This document shows, piece by piece, positions 1-5,424 of a stretch of DNA of 5,856 nt. The stretch is taken from positions 1 to 5,856 of the forward strand of contig JAQTRA010000065.1 of the NCBI GenBank assembly GCA_028712045.1, read 5' to 3'. Position 1 is the stretch's first letter, and every line of letters begins with the position of its first letter. The notes beneath the pieces are model-generated. The model saw only the letters and a list, made by a program, of their open reading frames with translations. It was not told the origin of the DNA and made no database searches. Source of the stretch: Candidatus Omnitrophota bacterium (GTDB lineage Bacteria; Omnitrophota; Koll11; Gygaellales; Profunditerraquicolaceae). The position numbers and the translations under genes were made by a program.

Positions 1-23
1 ATCCATAATTTCTTTATAATTGA
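1..23 (-). pseudogene. Same-frame continuation of the permease after the TAA (runs off the left edge)
   Basis: After the TAA at 24-26 the same frame reads S-I-I-K-K-L-W before the window ends. Full-length DUF318 permeases commonly have, at this point, a pattern like E-V-x-E-I-V-x-K-x-W-P-Y leading into the second membrane half. The residues before the stop (G-I-N-E-A) and after it fit that pattern with no gap, and the stop occupies a position usually held by a polar residue. One base change (AAA, CAA or GAA to TAA) would explain it. Only seven codons are visible, so this is suggestive. Confidence 0.55.
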
Positions 24-599
24 TTACGCTTCATTAATGCCAAAAGTTACCCGATCTTTAAAATTTTGATATTTTACTTTATTTTTAAAAATATCCGCAT
101 CAGCAGTGATCATATCCTGCACAATATACCTTTCTAAGCGCATCTTTCCTAAAATTAGCCCGGAAACTACGCCGATAATCACACCACTGACAACATAAGC
201 TAAGGTAATTTTCCAGCCAAAAAATCCGAACATCAAAACTACCAGATATTCATTGATAATCGGAGAAGTAACCAAGAAAGTAAATGCTATCCCTAATGGG
301 ATCTGCGCTTCAATAAAACTAAAGAAGATCGGAATTGATGAACAGGAACAAAAAGGCGTAGCAGCTCCGAATAACGCGGCAAACAGATTTCCCAATCCCT
401 TACTTTTATTTAACCACGCCTTAATTTTTTGCTGCGGCAGAAATGTCCTTAAAAAACCAATAATAGTGATCAACACAAAAAGCAATAAAGTGATCTTTAT
501 CGAATCATAGAGAAAAAAATTAATTACCCCGGCTAATTTTGATTGAGCCGGAAATTTTAACAACCCAAAAACCAACCAATCAATAACTAACTGCAGCAT
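24..599 (-). CDS. YraQ/ArsP-type (DUF318) permease, N-terminal half, prematurely stopped
   Basis: This is an inner-membrane permease of the DUF318 (YraQ/ArsP) family; ArsP members export trivalent organoarsenicals. The 191-residue product has hydrophobic segments at about 27-52, 68-96, 100-125 and 130-152. It carries the family signature PFCSCSSIP (residues 82-90, C84 and C86), followed by a TSPIINE motif (111-117). The ATG at 599 is preceded by GGGGGGAAG seven bases upstream, and it overlaps the end of the cysteine-rich microprotein gene by 13 bp, which suggests translational coupling. Family members are usually about 300-350 residues with a second membrane half, so this frame is roughly half length. 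It ends at a TAA just where the family continues with a conserved amphipathic segment (see 1-23). The family call is firm. The substrate is unknown, and the gene may be a pseudogene, a split gene or a sequencing error. Confidence 0.88.
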   Translation of the reverse strand: MLQLVIDWLVFGLLKFPAQSKLAGVINFFLYDSIKITLLLFVLITIIGFLRTFLPQQKIKAWLNKSKGLGNLFAALFGAATPFCSCSSIPIFFSFIEAQIPLGIAFTFLVTSPIINEYLVVLMFGFFGWKITLAYVVSGVIIGVVSGLILGKMRLERYIVQDMITADADIFKNKVKYQNFKDRVTFGINEA

Positions 600-736
600 G
601 ATTTCTTCCCCCCATTATCATTACCCTTGCAGCAGCAAGAACCAGACTTAGCCTTTTCTTCCATTTTCTTATCTAATTTATCCAATAAAGCAGCGAAAAA
701 TCCTTTTTTCTGCTTTTCTTTTACTTTTTCTTCCAT
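587..736 (-). CDS. Cysteine-rich microprotein (49 aa) between DUF134 regulator and permease
   Basis: This small soluble protein begins M-E-E-K-V-K-E-K. It has a lysine/glutamate-rich, probably helical N-terminal part containing a short hydrophobic GFFAALLDKLDKK stretch (12-24), and a tail with a CCC triplet (34-36) and a CC pair (47-48) separated by a Gly/Asn/Lys linker. The ATG at 736 has a near-perfect SD, AAGGAGGT (748-741), four bases upstream. The gene overlaps the regulator's 3' end by 16 bp and the permease's 5' end by 13 bp, so all three are probably one coupled transcript. There is no signal peptide or membrane segment. Five cysteines in the last 16 residues suggest binding of a soft metal or metalloid, perhaps as a donor to the permease or as a buffer; this is inference. 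I do not recognise a named family. Confidence 0.8.
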   Translation of the reverse strand: MEEKVKEKQKKGFFAALLDKLDKKMEEKAKSGSCCCKGNDNGGKKSCCS

Positions 737-1035
737 GGTGACCTCCTTTTAATTTTACAACAACCACCCTCTATCCTAATTACCTTAATATTTACCAAAC
801 CATCAGCTACTTTTTTCCTTGCCAAAGCCACAATACGCGAGAATGTTGAACGAGATACATGCATCAAGCTTGCGGCATTTATCTGTTTTAATTCCTCCAG
901 ATCAGCTAAGCGGATAGCTTCAAACTCATCAAGAGTAAGATAAACATCCTGAAGTTTGCTAAGCGGCTTGCAGCGCGGCTTAAAGCACCTCTCTCCAGGA
1001 ACACATTTTACCCATCTGGTTTTCTTTGGCCTCAA
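721..1035 (-). CDS. UPF0251/DUF134 family DNA-binding protein
   Basis: This 104-residue protein is a predicted helix-turn-helix regulator of the DUF134 (UPF0251) family. The N-terminal RPKKTRWVK matches the usual RPKK(C)R start. The core LTLDEFEAIRLADLEELKQ (33-51) and the following helix-turn-helix (about 52-76, with SRSTFSRI) resemble sigma-70 region 4, and VIRIEGG (85-91) closes the family domain. The start is TTG at 1035, chosen because AAAGGAG (1047-1041) lies about six bases upstream, no in-frame ATG precedes it, and a stop lies at 1053-1051. Cysteines C11, C17, C22 and the pair C92-C93 could ligate a metal or metalloid. It is the first gene of the operon with the microprotein and permease, and a perfect palindrome sits just before its SD, consistent with autoregulation. 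Family assignment is strong; ligand and operator are inferred. Confidence 0.92.
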   Translation of the reverse strand: MRPKKTRWVKCVPGERCFKPRCKPLSKLQDVYLTLDEFEAIRLADLEELKQINAASLMHVSRSTFSRIVALARKKVADGLVNIKVIRIEGGCCKIKRRSPWKKK

Positions 1036-1040
1036 CCCTA

Positions 1041-1048
1041 ACTCCTTT
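1041..1048 (-). promoter_or_regulatory. Ribosome-binding site deciding the TTG start of the DUF134 gene
   Basis: On the minus strand this reads AAAGGAGT, with GGAG about six bases before TTG at 1035. No ATG lies between the upstream in-frame stop (1053-1051) and the family's RPKK motif, so TTG is the only convincing start. Confidence 0.75.
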
Positions 1049-1050
1049 AG

Positions 1051-1070
1051 TTATGAACATATGTTCATAA
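1051..1070. promoter_or_regulatory. Perfect 20-bp palindrome, candidate operator
   Basis: The sequence TTATGAACATATGTTCATAA is identical to its reverse complement over all 20 bases, with no spacer, and the symmetry stops exactly at both ends. It lies between the predicted -10 box of the DUF134 operon and that gene's SD, so a bound dimer would cover the transcription start. The most economical reading is an autoregulatory operator for the DUF134 protein. A binding site for another dimeric regulator of the divergent barrel gene cannot be excluded. Confidence 0.72.
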
Positions 1071-1072
1071 TA

Positions 1073-1100
1073 AGTTTAACATAAATTTTTTATGTGTCAA
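1073..1100 (-). promoter_or_regulatory. Sigma-70-like promoter for the DUF134-microprotein-permease operon
   Basis: On the minus strand there is a consensus -35 box, TTGACA (1100-1095), a 16-bp spacer, and TAAACT (1078-1073, four of six matches to TATAAT). The predicted start of transcription, about 1066, falls inside the 20-bp palindrome, as expected for a repressible promoter. The -10 is imperfect, so exact placement is uncertain. Confidence 0.6.
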
Positions 1101-1127
1101 TAATATTTAGATAAAAAACAAAAGTGC

Positions 1128-1156
1128 TTGAAGAGTGTTAAAAGGCAGCTTATAAT
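1128..1156 (+). promoter_or_regulatory. Sigma-70-like promoter for the beta-barrel gene
   Basis: TTGAAG (1128-1133) and a perfect TATAAT (1151-1156) are separated by exactly 17 bp, giving a start near 1163 and a leader of about 43 bases before the ATG at 1206. The -35 is 28 bp from the divergent TTGACA of the regulator operon, so the two promoters lie back to back. Confidence 0.7.
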
Positions 1157-1169
1157 ACAAACAAGCTGC
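1145..1169. repeat. Inverted repeat spanning the -10 and start site of the barrel promoter
   Basis: GCAGCTT (1145-1151) and AAGCTGC (1163-1169) are exact inverted 7-mers around an 11-base loop that holds most of the TATAAT box. It could be an operator for a repressor. An RNA hairpin is less likely because the left arm lies upstream of the predicted start site. Confidence 0.45.
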
Positions 1170-1205
1170 ATAATTTATTAAATTGGTAAAATAAAAGGAG
1201 CGTGA

Positions 1206-2192
1206 ATGCATTTAATTAAAAAAACAAAATTATTGCCGGCTATGCTGATATCAATATCTTTTTTATCCGTGGCTCTAAACAACGCCCACGCACAAGATCA
1301 AACGCAAGTTGAAACAGAAAGTACCATAACTCAAGAACCATTATCTGAAGACACAACAACCTCTCCTTATTACCGCCAAGAATTAAGAAAAATAATCTCT
1401 GAAAAAGAAGAATTCCAGCCCCAGGAACTAGATGCTTACGCACGCTATATGCCCTCAAGCGGCGCCGGCTCTCAATCCGGTAAAATCGGAATTACAGATT
1501 CCGCGGCAGAATATAGCTACGAGATCAAGGCTTTTGGCCAGCTGCCGATTCAATTCGCCGTAGGTTCCCGCTATATCGGCATAGAAAATTCCACAGTAGT
1601 CCAATTACCCGCGCAATTAACTACCGTAAGCTTTGGCGCCGAGGTTACTTTACCATTTTTTAATTTTGATAAAACTTACCTGACGATCGGGATTGCTCCG
1701 ACGTTTCTTTCGGACAATTGGAATTTCCATACTGAGTCTTTCAGCCTGATGCAACGTTACTTTTTAATTTATCAACCCAATGATAAGTGGACCTTTGTCT
1801 GCGGAGCGAATTACTATCCGCGCTTTAGGCAACCGGTTTCACCAATTCTAGGCTTTATTTACAAACCCAATGACCGGCTTACTTTTAATATTATCCCGGA
1901 AACCCCGGAAGTTTCTTATTTGTTAAATGATAAGCTTACAGTTTTTATCCAGGGAGATTCAACCGATGGCGAGTATAGAGTAACTAAAGACAATCTTAAA
2001 AATGTAGTTTTGAATTATAATGAAATGCACTTAGGCGCGGGCTTAAGGTGCAAATGGAATAAAAATATTACCGGGTCATTTACTGCCGGTGGAGTATTTA
2101 ATCGCTCGATTGAATACCGCCAGGACAGCTTAGGCAAGGTTACGGTTAAAAACGGTTTCTATACTGAATTGCGCTTGGTTATGGCAATGTAG
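1206..2192 (+). CDS. Secreted, probable outer-membrane beta-barrel protein (DUF6268-like)
   Basis: This 328-residue protein has a clear Sec signal peptide: basic MHLIKKTK, a hydrophobic core (about 9-24), and an A-H-A cleavage motif at 27-29 followed by QDQ. A polar, low-complexity stretch (30-80) precedes a region (about 90-328) of alternating short hydrophobic and aromatic strands with turns, including recurrent NDK/NDR turns at 191-193, 221-223 and 240-242 (PNDKWTF, PNDRLTF, LNDKLTVF). A late LGAGLRCKWNKNITGSF segment follows. This layout resembles the DUF6268 outer-membrane barrel family as I recall it. The C terminus ends in VMAM and not in the usual terminal aromatic residue of OMPs, a mild oddity. 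The ATG follows AAGGAG (1195-1200) at five bases. It has its own promoter, is divergent from the regulator operon, and overlaps the convergent kinase gene by 14 bp. Its function is unknown. Confidence 0.78.
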   Translation: MHLIKKTKLLPAMLISISFLSVALNNAHAQDQTQVETESTITQEPLSEDTTTSPYYRQELRKIISEKEEFQPQELDAYARYMPSSGAGSQSGKIGITDSAAEYSYEIKAFGQLPIQFAVGSRYIGIENSTVVQLPAQLTTVSFGAEVTLPFFNFDKTYLTIGIAPTFLSDNWNFHTESFSLMQRYFLIYQPNDKWTFVCGANYYPRFRQPVSPILGFIYKPNDRLTFNIIPETPEVSYLLNDKLTVFIQGDSTDGEYRVTKDNLKNVVLNYNEMHLGAGLRCKWNKNITGSFTAGGVFNRSIEYRQDSLGKVTVKNGFYTELRLVMAM

Positions 2193-4494
2193 TTTGTTTG
2201 TGAAGCAATGCCTTCTCAATTTTAGCAATAAGTTCGTCTTTACCTATTGGCTTTACCAGGAAGTCAACTACCCCTAGTTTATACATCATCAGTTTATCCT
2301 TTTCATCACCCAGGGCGGAAAGCACTATAATCGGGACATACATTCCCACAGGGTCCTCATTCAATCTTTTGCACAGTTCCACTCCGTCCATCTTCGGCAT
2401 CAGGATATCCAGCAAGATGATATCGGGACTGGCTGATTTTATCCGGGGCAAAACATCCTTGGCCTCAGGTATGGTTTCTACTTCATATTTACCCGTACTT
2501 TCCAAATTAAGTTTTGTTATCTTAAGAAAATCTCTTTCATCATCTACAATCATTACTTTTTTCTTCATCATATTATCCCCTAGTTTAGGCAATCCTAAAA
2601 CAATAGTAAATTTCGCGCCTTCGCCTCTTTTGCTTTCTACGCTGATCAAACCCTTATGCATTTCAACTATGCTTTTAACTATGGAAAGCCCTAATCCTGT
2701 GCCTTCGGCCCGGTTTTTTGTAGTAAAAAACGGGTCAAAAACCTTACCGATGACATCCTTATCAATACCCAAACCCGTATCTTCCACTTCTACAATTACG
2801 GCTTTTTCTCCTGACAAATAGGAACGTATATAAAGCTTACCCCCCTTAGGCATAGCATCCATGGCATTATCAAACAGATTAACAAACACCTGCTCCATCT
2901 TTTCTTTATTCGCAGGAACCTTAGGCAAATTCTTTCCTAATTCGAAAATTAGTTCTATTGAACTATGCTTAAGTTTATTTCGCACTAATACAATTGAGCT
3001 CTCAATTATATTATTAATGTCCTGCAAATCTATCTTTAGTTCTTCGGTCCTGGAAAAATCAAGCAGCGCATGCACAATATTATCCGCTCTCTTTATACTC
3101 TCCTTCATCATCTGAAGCATCTGGCGACTATCTTTCTGCTCAAGCGGTAACGCCCCCTCAAGATAATTAACCCCCTGAAGAATAATCCCCAGAGGATTTT
3201 TTACTTCATGGGCAACACCGCTGGCCATCCTGCCCACCGCCTCCATCTTTTCGGCATGAACAAGCTGAAGATGCGCTTCTTTTAGTTTTTCTAAACTTTC
3301 TTCTAACTTTGTCCTAATCTTGTTATTCTCGGTTAACATTATTGCCAGAGTATCGCGGGATTCCAGTGATTCTTTTAAGGCAGTATTCATCAGCTGCGCC
3401 TGTAAACCAAGGTTATTATCCGCAATGGCTTGTTGGACAACAAAAGCCGTTGTGGTACTAAGGCTATCCAACGTAGCGTCTTCAGCGGATAATATCGGAT
3501 GCGTGGAAAAAAGAGCCAAAACTCCCAGCGTCTCTCCGCTGGGAATTCGCAGCTGATAACCGGCAAACGACACCAACCCAAGGCTACGCGCCCATTCATG
3601 ATTATAGACAATAGGATCGTTCACTACATCATTGGTCAGAAATTTATGCTCGTCACCTGAAGCAACGCGGCCTATTTTATAGCAGCCGAATGGAACCCGT
3701 CCATGAACTTGGCCATCTATATGAGTATACCGGCCGGAGCTTGACATTAAATGTAAACACTTATCCCGATAACGACAGATATGCGATTCTTCCTGGGCTT
3801 TAGCATGAACACAACCCCGCTCGCACAAATCTCCCTGCCGGATCAGCCAAATGCGGCAGAAATCTGCTTTAAAAATACGCACAATGTTATCCGTTATGCT
3901 TTTAAGCTTATTTTCAAGCCTGACCGGCGCAAGAAGCGACTGCTGAAGCGTATTAACATCCTGTTGCCATTTTAATATTTTATTACGCTCACCCTCCTCC
4001 TTTTTCTGCTCTGTTATATCACGCACTGTGGCTTGGACTATTTTTCCCCCATCCACTTCCATGCAAGTTAACAAAACCGTACAAGGAAAAACCTCGCCGT
4101 TAATCCTCTTATGCGTCCACTCAAAAAAATGCGAACCTTCCCGTATGGCAGCCTCGATCATCTCCCCGGATTTTTCAACAGAAATACGGCCATCTGGCTG
4201 CCGCTCGGGAGATAAACTCCAGGGCCCATAAGAAATAAATTCCTCTTCATTCTTGGCCAGAAACATACGCACGGTTGCCGGGTTTGCGGAAGTAAAAGCC
4301 CAATAAGGTGGTTCAAGGGTCATGATAGCATCACGGGAACTTTCAAAAAGAATACGGAATTTATTTACATTTTTTCCCAATACCTCTTCTGCCTGTTTAT
4401 GCTGGATATCTAATTTCTCAAGCTGAGCTATCTGCTTTTGCAAGAGTTTGATCTCTTCGATCATTTCTTCTTTAGTTTTATCTTCTTCTGCCAC
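2179..4494 (-). CDS. Soluble hybrid histidine kinase (PAS-GAF-HisKA-HATPase-REC)
   Basis: This 771-residue cytoplasmic sensor has no membrane segment or signal peptide. In order it has an N-terminal coiled coil (about 5-40), a PAS domain (about 45-165, ending VRDITEQ), a GAF domain (about 180-360), a signalling helix (365-415), HisKA with H429 in ASGVAHEVKNPLG, and an ATPase domain with N543 in the N-box, DTGLG at 572-576, the FDPFF box at 586-590 and GTGLGL at 598-603. A C-terminal REC domain follows with D651-D652, phospho-acceptor D696, S726 and K748. All catalytic residues are present. The GAF carries a cysteine/histidine cluster (C224, C228, H230, C240, C246, H248, C271) that could bind metal or an iron-sulfur cluster. 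The start is GTG at 4494, with AAAAGGA (4506-4500) five bases upstream and a stop just before it. An intrinsic terminator lies immediately upstream. The signal and the output partner are unknown. Confidence 0.95.
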   Translation of the reverse strand: MAEEDKTKEEMIEEIKLLQKQIAQLEKLDIQHKQAEEVLGKNVNKFRILFESSRDAIMTLEPPYWAFTSANPATVRMFLAKNEEEFISYGPWSLSPERQPDGRISVEKSGEMIEAAIREGSHFFEWTHKRINGEVFPCTVLLTCMEVDGGKIVQATVRDITEQKKEEGERNKILKWQQDVNTLQQSLLAPVRLENKLKSITDNIVRIFKADFCRIWLIRQGDLCERGCVHAKAQEESHICRYRDKCLHLMSSSGRYTHIDGQVHGRVPFGCYKIGRVASGDEHKFLTNDVVNDPIVYNHEWARSLGLVSFAGYQLRIPSGETLGVLALFSTHPILSAEDATLDSLSTTTAFVVQQAIADNNLGLQAQLMNTALKESLESRDTLAIMLTENNKIRTKLEESLEKLKEAHLQLVHAEKMEAVGRMASGVAHEVKNPLGIILQGVNYLEGALPLEQKDSRQMLQMMKESIKRADNIVHALLDFSRTEELKIDLQDINNIIESSIVLVRNKLKHSSIELIFELGKNLPKVPANKEKMEQVFVNLFDNAMDAMPKGGKLYIRSYLSGEKAVIVEVEDTGLGIDKDVIGKVFDPFFTTKNRAEGTGLGLSIVKSIVEMHKGLISVESKRGEGAKFTIVLGLPKLGDNMMKKKVMIVDDERDFLKITKLNLESTGKYEVETIPEAKDVLPRIKSASPDIILLDILMPKMDGVELCKRLNEDPVGMYVPIIVLSALGDEKDKLMMYKLGVVDFLVKPIGKDELIAKIEKALLHKQTTLP

Positions 4495-4510
4495 AGCAAT
4501 CCTTTTCTAA

Positions 4511-4551
4511 AATAAAAAACCCAAGGCCTGCATTTCTGCAGCGCCTTGGGT
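4511..4551 (-). terminator. Strong intrinsic terminator after the zinc-ribbon gene, abutting the kinase RBS
   Basis: Read on the minus strand, ACCCAAGGC (4551-4543) pairs with GCCTTGGGT (4527-4519) over nine base pairs. After one unpaired G, CTGCA pairs with TGCAG around a GAAA tetraloop. The stem is followed at once by a T-rich run, TTTTTATTTT. On the plus strand the downstream side is not T-rich, so it works mainly for minus-strand transcription. It ends the microprotein operon. Only about a dozen bases separate the hairpin base from the SD of the kinase gene. Confidence 0.85.
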
Positions 4552-4621
4552 AAATATTCAGGAATTAACTTTATTTTTTCTCTTCATAAGCCTCAGATAA
4601 ACTAAGGGAAAATCCTTTCTC

Positions 4622-4789
4622 TTAACGGCCTTCGTTTTTACGTTTGGAATAACAATCTTTGCAGTATATTGGACGGTCATCCCTGGGTTTAAAAGGGACT
4701 TCACATTCTTTTTTACATTCTGAGCAAACAGCCTTATGCATCTCTTTTGGAGCGCCAAATCCACCACCGCTACCGCCTTGATATCCCAT
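4622..4789 (-). CDS. CxxC zinc-ribbon microprotein (55 aa)
   Basis: This small soluble protein has a Gly-rich N-terminal tail (MGYQGGSGGGFG) and then two Cys pairs: CSECKKEC (22-29) and CKDC (43-46). They are linked by VPFKPRDDRPIY (31-42). The Cx2C...Cx2C arrangement with PFxPxxxRPxYC is a recurrent zinc-ribbon microprotein pattern in bacteria, and a single Zn ion bound by four of the five cysteines is expected. The ATG at 4789 has AAGGAGGG (4800-4793) three bases upstream, and this SD overlaps the stop codon of the preceding lysine-rich gene, so the two are co-translated. It is followed by a strong terminator. The actual role is unknown; nucleic-acid or ribosome binding is plausible given the basic residues and partner. 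A longer frame (4558-4767) on the same strand, out of register with this one, is a shadow. Confidence 0.85.
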   Translation of the reverse strand: MGYQGGSGGGFGAPKEMHKAVCSECKKECEVPFKPRDDRPIYCKDCYSKRKNEGR

Positions 4790-4798
4790 ATTCCCTCC

Positions 4799-4957
4799 TT
4801 AGATTACTGTCGAAGTATCCTCGTTAGATACCTGATCAGGCTCAAGCTTAATCTCTGCTTTTTCTTTTTCCAGTTTCCTTTGTTTCTTTTCTTCTGCCTT
4901 TTTTTTATTTGCTAATTCTTTTTGAAACTTTTTATATGAATAATTATCCCTGGCCAA
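4799..4957 (-). CDS. Lysine-rich, coiled-coil-like microprotein (52 aa)
   Basis: The product begins (M)ARDNYSYKKFQKELANKKK and continues as a charged helix, AEEKKQRKLEKEKAE (21-35), with an acidic/polar tail ending DTSTVI. The start is TTG at 4957, chosen because AAAGGAG (4970-4964) is six bases upstream and the ARDNYSYKK register begins there. No in-frame ATG is available. It has no membrane segment and no cysteines. Short basic helices of the type YSxKKxxKELAxKKKxEEKxxRK recur in small bacterial proteins as far as I recall, but I know no established function; binding to RNA or a ribonucleoprotein is a guess. It is the first gene of a two-gene operon, nine bases ahead of the zinc-ribbon gene, whose SD overlaps its TAA stop. 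Confidence 0.8.
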   Translation of the reverse strand: MARDNYSYKKFQKELANKKKAEEKKQRKLEKEKAEIKLEPDQVSNEDTSTVI

Positions 4958-5014
4958 GATAAACTCCTTTTAGTTTAGTTAATTTTGCTCTGTAATCTCT
5001 TGTATATGTTATTA

Positions 5015-5042
5015 ATTATAGCTGAATTGCCGGAAGAAACAA
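5015..5042 (-). promoter_or_regulatory. Probable promoter of the two-microprotein operon
   Basis: On the minus strand there is a perfect TATAAT (5020-5015), preceded by a 16-bp spacer and a weak -35, TTGTTT (5042-5037). The implied leader to the TTG at 4957 is about 50 bases. No clear terminator separates it from the response-regulator gene, so read-through from upstream is also possible. Confidence 0.5.
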
Positions 5043-5054
5043 GTGATTTAAAGC

Positions 5055-5423
5055 CTAACCTATAAATTTTTTTACTTTACTTAACAGGTCTTGTGCTTCA
5101 AATGGCTTTAAGATGCAATCATCTGCTCCCATTTCTTTTACGTCTTTAGGAAGATTGGGCCGGACCGCGCTGGCGGTAAATAAAATAATCGGTATTTTTT
5201 TATACTTATCGTCAGATTTAAGTTTTTTACAAAGTTCATCCCCCTGCATCCCCGGCAAAAGCAGGTCCAGTAATATTAAATCCGGAGTATCTTTTAAAAG
5301 GATAGCTTGCGCTTCTTCAGCATCAATCGCCGGAATAATTTTATACCCGGAATGCTCTAATCTCACCGTGGCTACCGACATGATATCCGGCTCATCATCA
5401 ACCAGAAGGATTTTTTTGGCCAT
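5055..5423 (-). CDS. Single-domain response regulator (CheY-like receiver)
   Basis: The 122-residue product is a complete receiver domain and nothing else: acidic pocket D9-D10 in LLVDDEPD, phospho-acceptor D53 in LILLDLLLPG, T83 in IILFTAS, and K106 in ILKPFE. It lacks a DNA-binding output domain, so it probably acts by protein contact or in a phosphorelay. The ATG at 5423 is chosen because MAKKILLVDDE is the canonical domain start and GGAGGGC (5435-5429) lies about six bases upstream. A longer frame to 5516 only reads through the end of the upstream kinase gene. The kinase stop (5427-5425) is one base before this ATG, so the two are almost certainly co-translated and cognate. Confidence 0.93.
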   Translation of the reverse strand: MAKKILLVDDEPDIMSVATVRLEHSGYKIIPAIDAEEAQAILLKDTPDLILLDLLLPGMQGDELCKKLKSDDKYKKIPIILFTASAVRPNLPKDVKEMGADDCILKPFEAQDLLSKVKKFIG

Positions 5424-5424
5424 C

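Noticed and set aside
253..510. 85-codon plus-strand frame opposite the permease
   Set aside because: It is antisense to the firmly identified permease, with no SD or known motif.
2369..4231. Several plus-strand frames and one minus-strand frame (3390-3611) within the hybrid kinase
   Set aside because: All lie on top of a kinase with intact catalytic motifs in one continuous frame; they are low-complexity shadow translations.
4575..4612. Imperfect hairpin CCTTAG/CTGAGG downstream of the zinc-ribbon gene
   Set aside because: It is only six pairs including one G-T and has no T-run; the real terminator is at 4511-4551.
4558..4767. 69-codon frame on the minus strand starting MVDLALQKRC
   Set aside because: It overlaps, in another register, the zinc-ribbon gene 4622-4789, which has the better SD and a recognisable Cys pattern. 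This frame has no SD of its own and no family likeness.
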